Positions 1-7,918 of a stretch of DNA of 34,536 nt are shown here, one piece after another. The notes beneath the pieces were generated by a model. The model was not told the DNA's origin. It did not search any database and saw only the letters and a program-made list of their open reading frames with translations. The DNA is from Synechococcales cyanobacterium PMM_0083 (lineage in GTDB: Bacteria; Cyanobacteriota; Cyanobacteriia; Leptolyngbyales; Leptolyngbyaceae). Location: contig CASBQE010000033.1 in the NCBI GenBank assembly GCA_949127665.1, positions 1 through 34,536 of the forward strand, given 5' to 3'. How positions within the stretch are numbered: position 1 is the first letter of the stretch; each line of letters starts with the position of its first letter. The position numbers and the translations under genes were made by a program.

Positions 1-6
1 ATTAGC

Positions 7-702
7 TTATCTCCGCAACTCATCCAGCTTGGTTCGCACCGTCTGAACATCCTGCCACATCAGCCATTTAGGCTGCCCTACTTCTCGCGATTGGTTTCTA
101 AGCAGATATGCCGGGTGAAAGATTGGCATATACAAACGACCATCCTGCTCAATCCACTGACCTCGTACTTTAGTAATTCCTTGCTTAATTCCCAGCAAAT
201 TCAACAGCGCAACTTTCCCGGTGAGCAAAATGATTTTGGGATCGACCAACCGAATTTGCTCTAATAGATATCCTTTGCAAGCTGCCGCTTCCGCTGGTTT
301 TGGGTCGCGATTTTCGGGTGGGCGACACTTGACCACATTGCAAATAAACACATCTTGGTCTCGCGTTAGCCTAACTGCCGCCAAAATTTTGTCGAGCAGT
401 TCGCCCGATCGCCCCACAAAGGGTCGCCCTGTGGCATCCTCAGTTTGCCCTGGACCTTCCCCCACAATCATGATGTCAGCGTTTAAGTTGCCTTCCCCCA
501 CTACGGCATTGGTGCGGGTATGACCCAACTCACAGCGATAACAGCGGTTGCAATGTTGTTTCATCGCATCCATCGTGGCATAGGTTCCTACCGGAATCGG
601 GACTTTAGCATTCGTAGGAATTTGCTCCGGATCAATCGGCGGCAAGGATGCATCTGAGGCGCTGGATAAATTGAATAGATCGATTTGGTTTTCGGCAGTC
701 AT
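7..702 (-). CDS. Family 4 uracil-DNA glycosylase (4Fe-4S)
   Basis: Removes uracil from DNA as the first step of base excision repair in the cytoplasm. The 231-aa product has the family 4 signature: the motif GEGPGQTED (residues 81-89) followed by GRPFVGRSG, and a late HPAYLLRN motif (from residue 196) that carries the conserved histidine. Iron-sulphur ligands are probably C54 and C57 (in CYRCELG), C126 (in KCRPPENR) and C142; the 16-residue gap between the last two fits the family. C51 adds an extra nearby cysteine. The first ~40 residues are a polar, proline-rich extension not needed for the fold. The start ATG lies 134 bp from a divergent phosphoribosyltransferase gene, so both promoters must share that gap. 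The stop codon is only 7 bases from the window edge, so downstream context is unseen. Confidence 0.95.
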   Translation of the reverse strand: MTAENQIDLFNLSSASDASLPPIDPEQIPTNAKVPIPVGTYATMDAMKQHCNRCYRCELGHTRTNAVVGEGNLNADIMIVGEGPGQTEDATGRPFVGRSGELLDKILAAVRLTRDQDVFICNVVKCRPPENRDPKPAEAAACKGYLLEQIRLVDPKIILLTGKVALLNLLGIKQGITKVRGQWIEQDGRLYMPIFHPAYLLRNQSREVGQPKWLMWQDVQTVRTKLDELRR

Positions 703-836
703 GACGTAGGGGAAAATGATTTAATACCTTTGGGTTAGCGTAGGACAGGTCTGAGAATTTTTCTAGTGTCAGTCGGCAGATTCAGGCAAACTCAGGCATG
801 ATGAAGAAAATCCCACTATGAGTTTCTGGGGTCGTT

Positions 837-1535
837 ATGACTGCTAATTCACCGTCTCCCAGTTCAAATTCGACGGTTTTTTCAAATCGGCTAGAGGCAG
901 GTGAGCGTTTAGCCCAAGCGGTTTTGGCTGTAGTGGAAGCTCAGACCCCAACCTGCGATCGCGACTCTGAAGTAACCCGTCGGTTTGTAGTTTATGCGTT
1001 GCCAAGAGGCGGCATCGCAGTAGCGGCTCCGATCGCCGAAGCGCTGCATTGCCCACTGGATGTGATTGTGGCAAAGAAGATTACGCGCCCTGAAAACCCA
1101 GAATTAGCAATGGGTGCCGTCACTTCAAATGGGGATATTTTGTGGTCAACTCAAGCGCTATCGTTTTCTGCTCAGCATGATGAACTGATGTTGCAGGCAC
1201 GAAACCGTGCCCAATTCCAATGGGAACAGTTGGCACCGTTTAGCCCCCAGGTTGATCCAGCGGGGGCGATCGCGCTGATTGTAGATGATGGGATTGCTAC
1301 CGGAATGACAATGGCAGTGGCAGTCCAATCTCTACGCGCCAAAAATCCTGCCGAGATTTGGATCTGCGTTCCTGTCGCACCATCAGAGACTTTACCTCAT
1401 CTGCAAACTTGGAGCGATCGCGTAATTGTGCTGGCAACTCCTCATCCATTTCACAGCGTCAGCCGATTTTATCAGGAATTTCCTCAAGTAGAGATGGAAG
1501 AAGCGATCGACCATTTAAAGAAAGTTTCTCTCTAA
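837..1535 (+). CDS. Phosphoribosyltransferase family protein (COG1926-like)
   Basis: A 232-aa type I phosphoribosyltransferase-fold protein. The PRPP-binding loop is plain at residues 147-160 (ALIVDDGIATGMTM: two acidic residues, then the GxATGxT turn). The earlier block ALPRGGIAVAAPIAEAL (54-70) with VAKKITRPENPELAMGA (78-94) is typical of the stand-alone COG1926 group rather than of hprt, apt or pyrE. Substrate is unknown; members are usually called predicted phosphoribosyltransferases. No signal peptide or membrane segment, so cytoplasmic. The ATG at 837 is preceded by a weak purine tract. It is the first of a run of rightward genes; the next start is about 70 bp downstream, so co-transcription is possible but not shown. 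Confidence 0.85.
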   Translation: MTANSPSPSSNSTVFSNRLEAGERLAQAVLAVVEAQTPTCDRDSEVTRRFVVYALPRGGIAVAAPIAEALHCPLDVIVAKKITRPENPELAMGAVTSNGDILWSTQALSFSAQHDELMLQARNRAQFQWEQLAPFSPQVDPAGAIALIVDDGIATGMTMAVAVQSLRAKNPAEIWICVPVAPSETLPHLQTWSDRVIVLATPHPFHSVSRFYQEFPQVEMEEAIDHLKKVSL

Positions 1536-1605
1536 TTCTTTTCGCTTGGGTCTAGCCAATTTTTGCTGCCTGCATTATCCTACGGATAGTTTTGGGAGAG
1601 TTTGC

Positions 1606-1911
1606 ATGAGACGATCTCGCGCTTGGTGGCATGGACTGGAGATAACTAGCCGATACAATCCGCCTCAACTGGTGGAGGCGGCAATGTTAGGGTTGTCGCT
1701 GGCGCTGTGTGCAGCTTGGTGGATTCGGCAAGATTGGCAATATTTGACCCTCTGCCTCAGCTACCTGTTTGGCGCGATCGCCTCTATTTTGGTGCGTGAG
1801 TGTGTCACGCCTTCACCCCATACAAAGCGAGTGCGCCTGACCGCGATCGGATGTTTTTTAGCCCTGGCATTTGCAGCGGGATTTTATTTGTTACAAGCCC
1901 ATTTGGTTTAG
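1606..1911 (+). CDS. Small membrane protein of unknown function
   Basis: I do not recognise the family. The chosen ATG at 1606 is preceded by GGGAG at a normal distance; the frame also opens at a TTG at 1546, but that has no ribosome site. The 101-aa product begins with a basic stretch (MRRSRAWW), then shows three hydrophobic blocks: roughly residues 25-40, 45-60 (the latter ends near LVREC) and 75-97. This predicts a small integral membrane protein with two or three spans and a positively charged cytoplasmic N-terminus. It follows the phosphoribosyltransferase gene by about 70 bp on the same strand. Function cannot be inferred from context. Confidence 0.6.
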   Translation: MRRSRAWWHGLEITSRYNPPQLVEAAMLGLSLALCAAWWIRQDWQYLTLCLSYLFGAIASILVRECVTPSPHTKRVRLTAIGCFLALAFAAGFYLLQAHLV

Positions 1912-2123
1912 CGAACGACTATTCCCCGCGCGAAGCAAGCAACGTACGAAGCGCTATCGCCCAATTTTGTTCTTTACCAGATTAATCCTGAAATAGTTGA
2001 ACTGAATCCTGACGAACTGTGAACCAATCTGAAAGGTATGAGAGATCTTTAGGCAGGCTTGGAACGAAATATCAGCCTAACCTGTCTCAAGATCTCAGTA
2101 CAGTTACGAGCTATTTCAGTTTT

Positions 2124-2957
2124 ATGTTGCCAAAAAATATCTATACTCGGATTTTGTTTTTGCCTGTGCTGATGGTGGGATTGGTTTCTGCTATTGGCTC
2201 GATCTCTGCGGTAAACGCAAAACTGACTCAACCTAACCCGTCACTCAACGATTCAGCGAATCAGGCTGAGCAAAATCCAGTACCTACCACCGCGCCAACA
2301 GCTGCGATCGAATCAGTCGATTTTTCTGCGCCCTCCCAACGAACCCTACAGAAAAAAGCAGGTTTTTCAGCAGATGGACGCTACTTTTTATATTTAGAAA
2401 GCTGGCGAGATTTAGGAGCAGGAATTCCCAAGTCGGCGCTGCAAATGGTAGATGTGGCAAAGAATACCTGTGTTGAAGCAGGCTGTGTAGAAACTCAGTA
2501 TGGTGAAGTCGATGCGGGGTTAAGTTTGGAAGTAGCGGAAAAGAATTTACTGAAACAAACTCAAATTCTACGGAAAAATCTCCAGTTGGAAGCGCCCACG
2601 ACTGGCACGAGTCTGCCGATTACCCAGCGATCGCGCACTCCTAACGGCACTGAAACAGCCACCGTGAATCTGGGAACTGGCAAACCTGCAATGCAAATTC
2701 GGTTGCAGCAAAACGCCACGGTTTCATCCATGTTTGGCGGCACTGCCCCAAAAGATCAGGCATCTCTGCAAATGCAGGTGAACTACGGCGCAAAAACAAG
2801 AGCGATCGGTTTAAGTCAAGATGGGGCAGTTGGTTTTTCTATCCGAGAGGTAGTGAGATCGCCGAATGGTAAAAATATTGTGGTACTCCTAACCTCCACT
2901 CAACGAGCCTTTGAGGGCACTTTAGGTAAAACCCTGGTTCAGGGATTTGAGTTGTAA
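2124..2957 (+). CDS. Secreted DUF2259-type protein
   Basis: The frame opens at a GTG (2019), but the ATG at 2124 gives a protein starting with a classical signal peptide: basic MLPKNIYTR, a hydrophobic core LFLPVLMVGLVSAIGS, and a small-residue cleavage region near AVNA. I prefer that start (277 aa). After a Ser/Thr/Pro-rich linker the domain begins with GFSADGRYFLYLESW and continues with GIPKSALQMVDVAKN, the layout of the DUF2259 predicted secreted proteins, where the segment resembles a beta-propeller repeat (GFSPDGRYF). Two cysteines (CVEAGC) could form a disulphide after export. Function is unknown. The protein is expected in the periplasm or anchored to the cytoplasmic membrane if cleavage fails. 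Confidence 0.75.
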   Translation: MLPKNIYTRILFLPVLMVGLVSAIGSISAVNAKLTQPNPSLNDSANQAEQNPVPTTAPTAAIESVDFSAPSQRTLQKKAGFSADGRYFLYLESWRDLGAGIPKSALQMVDVAKNTCVEAGCVETQYGEVDAGLSLEVAEKNLLKQTQILRKNLQLEAPTTGTSLPITQRSRTPNGTETATVNLGTGKPAMQIRLQQNATVSSMFGGTAPKDQASLQMQVNYGAKTRAIGLSQDGAVGFSIREVVRSPNGKNIVVLLTSTQRAFEGTLGKTLVQGFEL

Positions 2958-3114
2958 GGGCAAGTGTTGGGTGTCGAGTGTCAGGAGGCAATTGCTAACC
3001 TCGGTCGCGATTGCCGAAAAGTGTACAGTGTAGCGCGACCTTTTGCTCAATGGGGCGATCGCTGTTTTCGATGTGGAGATCGCTTAAACTGCAAACAATT
3101 GCAGCACTAACGCT

Positions 3115-3513
3115 ATGACTCAATCAAATGACTTTTCTCAAAGAGTTGATCGTACCGAAGGTCAGATTGTTGACCTCCAACTCACTGCGAACCGTATCCT
3201 CCAGGCAATTGACAAAAACTCAGAAGACATTGCCGTCTTGATCGAAGTTAGCCGTCGCAACAGCGAAGGGATTTTAGCCTTACGAGAGGGTACAGCAGCA
3301 TTACAAATGTCCCAGATGCGAACCGATGCTGCCTTACAAGTGTTTCAACAACATACGGATGCCGCTATTGAACGCCTTACAGCGAGTAATGAACGCCTCA
3401 CAGCAAGTAGTGAACGCCTCACAGCGAGTAATGAACGCCTCACAGCAAGTAGTGAACGAACCGATCAGCTTCTTGATTATTTAATTCGCCGCGACCAAAG
3501 ATCACCAGAATAA
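3115..3513 (+). CDS. Coiled-coil protein with heptad tandem repeats
   Basis: A 132-aa hydrophilic protein, almost entirely predicted alpha-helix. The N-terminal part (VDRTEGQIVDLQLTANRIL and following) resembles short cyanobacterial coiled-coil proteins of unknown role. The C-terminal third is built from the heptad NERLTAS/SERLTAS repeated four times, ending in ERTDQLLDYLIRRDQRSPE. Heptads with Leu at one fixed position suit an elongated homo-oligomeric coiled coil. No signal peptide, membrane span or catalytic motif. No clear Shine-Dalgarno precedes the ATG. It converges on the GH1 gene, with about 80 bp between stops. Function unknown; the repeated part may vary in copy number between strains. 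Confidence 0.7.
   Translation: MTQSNDFSQRVDRTEGQIVDLQLTANRILQAIDKNSEDIAVLIEVSRRNSEGILALREGTAALQMSQMRTDAALQVFQQHTDAAIERLTASNERLTASSERLTASNERLTASSERTDQLLDYLIRRDQRSPE
3370..3453 (+). repeat. Four tandem 21-bp coding repeats (two 42-bp units)
   Basis: Four exact-length 21-bp copies starting GAACGCC, at 3370, 3391, 3412 and 3433. Copies 2 and 4 are identical; copies 1 and 3 differ at one base. The pattern therefore fits duplication of a 42-bp unit. Each copy encodes one heptad of the coiled coil and keeps the frame. Confidence 0.95.
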
Positions 3514-3596
3514 ACACGATCGCGCTTTTTTGTAGAATCTTTTGTGGGATAGAAATATCAATTTTTTGGATGGGCGATCGCGGTGGAATAGTTTAT

Positions 3597-5162
3597 TTAA
3601 TCCTGGGAAATCTGAGTCGCCAAACTACCTTTCATTTCGCGGATCAGTTGAGCGTAGGTTTCCGAGGGGCGATCGCCTAAGTGATCTTCCACAATGCGAT
3701 CGCTGCCTTGAGTAAAGTCGATCGAAAGCAGCCCAAACCGTGGCGTGTAAGATCCCCATTCGTAGTTGTCTGTAAGCGACCAGTGCATATAGCCCACCAT
3801 TGGCACACCTTCCTTAATCAATCGCTCCACCTGAAACACATGAGCTTTCAAAAACTCGCTGCGTTGTAGTTGATCCCCGCGTCGGGATGCCACGCTGTTA
3901 TCTGGTTTGCGGCGTAACGCCATGCCATTTTCGGCAATTAAAATCGGGTAATTGCCAATTTCTTGAGCATAAAACTTACAGAAAAAATGCAATCCCTCTG
4001 GCAAACTGCGCCAATCCCACCATTTGCTGGTGATGCCGCTCATCAGCCAGCCGCGAAAATCTTTCGTCTCAAACTCAAAATCAGAAAACGAGGGCAAACG
4101 AAAAACATGGGCAATAAAGGGATCGTAGTAGTCAATCCCAATAAAATCGAACACTTGAGTGCGGTGTGAAGCTTCTAGTTCTTGCAAAAAGCTGCCTAAG
4201 TGGCGGGCATCAAAATTACGTCGCCCTAATCGATTGCTAAACCAGTGAGCGAAGCGCCCCAGTTGATAGGGCAAATCTCGCCGAAACGAAAGATTTGCAG
4301 TTTTTAGCGCGGCTTCCATCCGTTGAGCGTTGGCGTAGACATAGGCTTGCAGGTCGGCGGGGTCTACCGATCGCAGCCGCAAACTGAGCAAATCCCAAAT
4401 GACTTTTTCAGACCAGTAGAGATCGCTGCAATAGGTGTTGAGCGACACGCGGGGAGTTGCCCAACCTTCGGCTTCATACAGGTCGTGAATCAAATTATAG
4501 GCACGCACATGAGCCGCTAGCAAATGGTTGTAGGCTGGAAAAACCGATCCGATTCCCAGCATGGAATCGGTGGGAAATTGTCCACTGAGGTAGGTATTAG
4601 AAACCAAAATATTGGGTTCATTCAGGGTGATGTACCAGTGGATTGGGGCAAGCTGATGATGGTCAATCAGGCGACGGTTAATGTGAGCAACGGTGGTTTG
4701 AACATACTCGCCAAAGCGATCGATGGTGTCTTCTGTAAGCCATGCATCTAACCCTAGCCAAGCGGGATGGGTGAAGTGATGCAGGGTGATCACAGGCTCC
4801 AGCCCATGACGGCGACAGGCAGCAATGCGATCGGCGTATCCATCCAACGCCTCTAGGTCAAATGCTGGAGGGGCAGGTAGAGATATTTCTGTAGACGGCT
4901 GAATTCGCGCCCATTCTAAACCCAGACGAAAGGCAGTTAGCCCCATCTTTTGGCAGGCTTGAAAGTCTTCTTCGTAGCGCGTCCAAAATTCTGCTGCTGC
5001 GCCCGTTTTCATCACGCTGCCGCGCTGTTCGCTGAGAAACCAGTTGTTTTTGGGTTCGCCTTCGCCGTTGTAGCCACCTTCAATTTGATAGCCGGAGGTG
5101 GCGACTCCCCAAAGAAACGGCTCTGTTGTTGAAAGAGGAGCGGAATTAGAATTATTCTGCAT
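3597..5162 (-). CDS. Glycoside hydrolase family 1 (beta-glycosidase-like)
   Basis: A 521-aa TIM-barrel glycosidase. The N-terminus has FLWGVATSGYQIEGG (Q26 in the sugar site), then TLHHF with H129, the acid/base motif TLNEPN (E182), the nucleophile motif LIAENG (E411) and HWSLTDNYEWG (W461, E468, W469). All catalytic residues are present, so it should be active with retention of configuration. It has no signal peptide and is longer than the usual ~450 aa. The region 250-335, where typical members carry GxYPxxM, is instead hydrophobic and basic and does not resemble the standard sequence. Its start overlaps the end of the upstream glycosyltransferase gene by 11 bp, indicating translational coupling. 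Beta-glucosidase is the default guess; because the partner looks like a glycolipid synthase, a lipid-linked sugar or transglycosylation substrate (as in plant SFR2, also GH1) is a possibility, not a conclusion. Confidence 0.9.
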   Translation of the reverse strand: MQNNSNSAPLSTTEPFLWGVATSGYQIEGGYNGEGEPKNNWFLSEQRGSVMKTGAAAEFWTRYEEDFQACQKMGLTAFRLGLEWARIQPSTEISLPAPPAFDLEALDGYADRIAACRRHGLEPVITLHHFTHPAWLGLDAWLTEDTIDRFGEYVQTTVAHINRRLIDHHQLAPIHWYITLNEPNILVSNTYLSGQFPTDSMLGIGSVFPAYNHLLAAHVRAYNLIHDLYEAEGWATPRVSLNTYCSDLYWSEKVIWDLLSLRLRSVDPADLQAYVYANAQRMEAALKTANLSFRRDLPYQLGRFAHWFSNRLGRRNFDARHLGSFLQELEASHRTQVFDFIGIDYYDPFIAHVFRLPSFSDFEFETKDFRGWLMSGITSKWWDWRSLPEGLHFFCKFYAQEIGNYPILIAENGMALRRKPDNSVASRRGDQLQRSEFLKAHVFQVERLIKEGVPMVGYMHWSLTDNYEWGSYTPRFGLLSIDFTQGSDRIVEDHLGDRPSETYAQLIREMKGSLATQISQD

Positions 5163-6405
5163 GAGCGATTCGTGAAACGTTAGCCAAGCTTTCCACAGGA
5201 CTCTCTGCGGGAATCGCGTTGGTGTTTATTGCAGTGGTCTTTAACTCGCTGGTATCTAAAGTCTGCATCACCCGACGAGCGTGGAGATCATTGAGGATGT
5301 GTTCGGCAATATTGAGTGCCGCCCGTGGTTGCCCAAGTTCCAATGCGGATTGGTGCATCTCTGCAAGGCGATCAGGGCGCTTCAACAAATATTGCACAGC
5401 AGGTGCCACCATCTCTAGCAGCCGTAGCTGCACGCCAGCACCGGCTGCGGCAATCACATCTGCATTTTGCTCCTCTTGCCCAGGAATCGGATCTACGATC
5501 ACCATTGGGGTTCCTCGCGCTAAGATTTCACTGGTAATTAAGCCGCCTGCTTTGGTGACTACCAAATCACTTGCTACCACCAAATCATCTACATAATCAA
5601 TCTGTTCTAGCTTACGCAACTGGACGTGAGCGCTATCGGTCACCTCTTCCAGCGCTTCCACCAATTTTTCATTTCGTCCTGCAACCACGATCAACAGAAT
5701 AGGCAATGGGCTTGCCAGCAAATCAACCACCATTGATTTGACCCGGCGAGGATTCAAGCCGCCCCCGAATAGGGTAACTACGGGCATGTTGTTTGGCAAA
5801 GAGTGACGCGATCGCGCTTCTTCCTTAGTTTTCGGCTCCATGATCTCTAGCTTGACCGGAATCCCCGTTACGTGCAGCACTGCCGGATTGACCCCCCGCT
5901 GAATCAACAAATTGGCGCTGAGAATATTCGGCAGAAAATAGCCATTCACACCGTGATTAATCCAAGTGCTGTGGGCGATCACGTCGGTTACTACGACATA
6001 TTGGGGTTTTGCGGTGTGAGCATTTTGCTCCAAAATTTGCAGTAAACGGCTGGGAATTTGCTGGACACAGACGATCGCATCAGGATCAAACTCTTTAAGC
6101 AACTGTTCCAAATCAGCAAAAAAGGGGCGTTCTAGTTTTGCCCAAGTCAAGTTACTGTCGAGGGATTTTTCCAGATCGCTGATGTCGCTACCTTCATAAA
6201 AGGCTTTATACAGTTGGGGAGCCTTTTCGCTCAATTGCTTGTAGGCTTGCGTCACCGCACTCCGGTAAAGCGGATTGGCATAGCTCAAGGCATCTTCGCT
6301 GCGAACTTCCACCTCAGAAAGGCGCTCAAATGCATCACAGAGCGCCTTTGCTGCATTCAGATGTCCGGCTCCTAAAGAAGCGTGTAGGATTAAAATTCGC
6401 GTCAT
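5152..6405 (-). CDS. Glycosyltransferase, MGDG synthase / UgtP type
   Basis: A 417-aa GT-B glycosyltransferase. The start is set at the ATG of MTRILILHASLGAGH because this is the natural beginning of the N-terminal MGDG-synthase domain (GAGH at 12-15, where the family has GxGH). An upstream TTG in the same frame adds 33 unlike residues and lies in a tandem duplication, so I reject it. The C-terminal nucleotide-sugar domain shows GGGLNPRR (214-221), TKAGGLITSE (284-293) and PGQEEQNA (308-315), the pattern shared by plant MGD1 and Bacillus UgtP. The likely reaction is transfer of glucose or galactose from UDP-sugar to diacylglycerol at the membrane surface. The main cyanobacterial galactolipid route uses an unrelated GT2-type enzyme, so this would be an additional activity. 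First gene of a pair with the GH1 gene. Confidence 0.85.
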   Translation of the reverse strand: MTRILILHASLGAGHLNAAKALCDAFERLSEVEVRSEDALSYANPLYRSAVTQAYKQLSEKAPQLYKAFYEGSDISDLEKSLDSNLTWAKLERPFFADLEQLLKEFDPDAIVCVQQIPSRLLQILEQNAHTAKPQYVVVTDVIAHSTWINHGVNGYFLPNILSANLLIQRGVNPAVLHVTGIPVKLEIMEPKTKEEARSRHSLPNNMPVVTLFGGGLNPRRVKSMVVDLLASPLPILLIVVAGRNEKLVEALEEVTDSAHVQLRKLEQIDYVDDLVVASDLVVTKAGGLITSEILARGTPMVIVDPIPGQEEQNADVIAAAGAGVQLRLLEMVAPAVQYLLKRPDRLAEMHQSALELGQPRAALNIAEHILNDLHARRVMQTLDTSELKTTAINTNAIPAESPVESLANVSRIAHAE

Positions 6406-6480
6406 ACAATTCCGTTGCAGCTTGGATGTTGGGAAGACAGATGCCAGTGTCAAGGCAATCTTTACACGCTCCGCTCTATT

Positions 6481-6548
6481 TCTCAAGTCTAGTGAGTCAT
6501 CCAAAGACGGATTTTCTCAAGTCTAGTGAGTCATCCAAAGACGGATTT
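6481..6548. repeat. Perfect 34-bp tandem duplication upstream of glycosyltransferase
   Basis: Two identical adjacent 34-bp copies (6481-6514 and 6515-6548), each beginning TCTCAAGTCTAGTGAGTCAT and ending CAAAGACGGATTT. They lie 75-145 bp upstream of the glycosyltransferase start, in the position of a promoter or leader. This may be a recent slippage event or a duplicated binding site. Confidence 0.95.
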
Positions 6549-6598
6549 TTTCTAAGCAAATATCTTTAGATGAATGCGTACTATCGAATCAGAAATTA

Positions 6599-6898
6599 TT
6601 ACAGCAGCGAATTTAGATGCTGAATCATGGGCTGCGATCGCTGTTGCCACAAAGTCAGATAGGTTGCGACCAGTTCCGCAATCAGTGCATTTTCCAAATT
6701 GACGAGTTCTTGTTCAGAGTCACATCCTGCAATTAGCGGCTGATAGCGCTGCGTTTGAAATAATGTTGCCGCAAGCTCTTTCAGCAAAGCGTCATCAATT
6801 GATTCTATAGATTCTGAATAATCTGGATCGACCAACAGCCGTTGCTTAGCCCGACAGCGAATCACCGATCGCATGGAATAAAAAGATGTTAACTCCAC
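6599..6898 (-). CDS. Hypothetical small protein
   Basis: I do not recognise this 99-aa protein. The frame starts at a GTG (6898); an ATG at 6874 (MRSVIRCRAKQ) would give 91 aa and neither has a clear ribosome site. Residues 35-95 look helical and acidic/leucine-rich (DDALLKELAATLFQTQ, then ENALIAELVATYLTLW), with two cysteines. No membrane span or signal. It lies between the tandem duplication and the terminator of the next leftward gene, so it is probably transcribed alone. That it is a real gene rests on length and helical amphipathic composition only. Confidence 0.5.
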   Translation of the reverse strand: MELTSFYSMRSVIRCRAKQRLLVDPDYSESIESIDDALLKELAATLFQTQRYQPLIAGCDSEQELVNLENALIAELVATYLTLWQQRSQPMIQHLNSLL

Positions 6899-6980
6899 AA
6901 TTTTGTTCTATCAGTAACGATGGAGCAAAGTATACAACCCTAACTGCAAGAGTGAGTCAACCTTAGGTGAGAAAATAGAA

Positions 6981-7015
6981 AACACCCGATTGGCACTAGT
7001 AGCCGATCGGGTGTT
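6981..7015 (-). terminator. Intrinsic terminator of the 7080-7673 gene
   Basis: A 14-bp stem (6981-6994 with 7002-7015, one T:G wobble, arms AACACCCGATTGGC and GCCGATCGGGTGTT) around a 7-base loop. Read leftward, it is followed by TTTTCTATTTT. It sits 65 bp past the stop of the leftward gene. Confidence 0.85.
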
Positions 7016-7079
7016 GATGCAGGATATCCTAGAAATCTAGCAAAACCGCTTAAAAATCAAGCTTAGGGTAGCTATAGGC

Positions 7080-7673
7080 TTAGATACCGCACTCTTCGTT
7101 AGAAGGGTAAACTTGAACCAGTAGGCGATCGAGGTAGCCATGACCGAACACGCAAGAGCTGCATTCGTTTTCAACCGGACCGATGGTCGCGATCGCGGCG
7201 ATCGAGTACAAACCAGAAGTCAAACCGGCTTTAACTGCATTGGAGGTGTAGGTCAGGGTGTAGTTAAACTCACCTTTTTGCGTCAAACCAGTTGCCTTCA
7301 GATGGGTTTCCACCGCGTCTTTGCCATAGCCTTCAAAGGCGAAGTCAACCACTAGACGGGTCTTAAGGCACATCAACAAAACACTTAAAGGAGATTTGTT
7401 GAATTCAATATCAACGCTGATGGAAAACTGCTCTTCAGAACCGATGATATAAGGTGTTTGAACCGCATAGGCAGGCTTTTTGTTTTTAGCTGCAATGCGC
7501 AGGTTAGACAGGGTGAAGCCTACAGGTCCTAAAATGTTGTCGGAGTAGGTTTCAGTGGTGCCAATTTGCACAGGTTGAGCTTGGGCAGGCTGCTGAGCTA
7601 AAGCAGGAGCAGCAGGAGCGCTAACTACGCTAGACGCGGGGGCAGCATCCAATGCGATCGTTTCGAGTTGCAT
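7080..7673 (-). CDS. Conserved-looking protein, predicted all-beta, unknown function
   Basis: I do not recognise the family. The start is the ATG of MQLETIALDAAP, preceded by AAGGAT at a normal distance; an upstream extension of the frame is unlikely. The 198-aa product has a 35-residue Ala/Pro/Gln-rich low-complexity N-terminus without a clear signal peptide, then a domain rich in alternating hydrophobic residues (FSISVDIEF, RLVVDFAFEGYG, FNYTLTYTS, GLYSIAAIATIGP), suggesting an immunoglobulin-like or jelly-roll beta sandwich. It ends with a cysteine cluster (ECSSCVFGHGY and a final CGI) that might bind a metal or form disulphides. It has its own strong terminator and divergent promoter region, so it is monocistronic and perhaps well expressed. 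Confidence 0.7.
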   Translation of the reverse strand: MQLETIALDAAPASSVVSAPAAPALAQQPAQAQPVQIGTTETYSDNILGPVGFTLSNLRIAAKNKKPAYAVQTPYIIGSEEQFSISVDIEFNKSPLSVLLMCLKTRLVVDFAFEGYGKDAVETHLKATGLTQKGEFNYTLTYTSNAVKAGLTSGLYSIAAIATIGPVENECSSCVFGHGYLDRLLVQVYPSNEECGI

Positions 7674-7728
7674 GATGAAATATCCTTGTTTAAGTAGGTT
7701 GGTGGCTGACAGAGGAAAGATAATAAAC

Positions 7729-7757
7729 GGCGTTGCTTGGGGGCTTGGCGTTGCTTG
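7729..7757. repeat. 11-bp direct repeat in divergent promoter region
   Basis: GGCGTTGCTTG occurs at 7729-7739 and again at 7747-7757, an 18-bp period, 56-84 bp upstream of the 7673 start. The 245-bp gap 7674-7918 must hold promoters for both flanking genes. The repeat could be a paired operator, or chance. Confidence 0.5.
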
Positions 7758-7918
7758 TCTCTCTCTGTCACTCATTAATAATGGCAACTCATCCACCCAC
7801 ATAGCAGTCCCCTGACGGGGCAGATCTTCAACTTAAAGGGCTTTGCTTCTAAAACACCCTTGCACAAGAGGATTAGACATAGAATCAGTGAACTGAGTCA
7901 AAGACGAGAGGCTTAAAG

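Noticed and set aside
5152-6504. Longer glycosyltransferase starting at a TTG at 6504
   Set aside because: The extra 33 residues do not resemble the family and the start falls within the tandem duplication; the ATG at 6405 begins the conserved domain.
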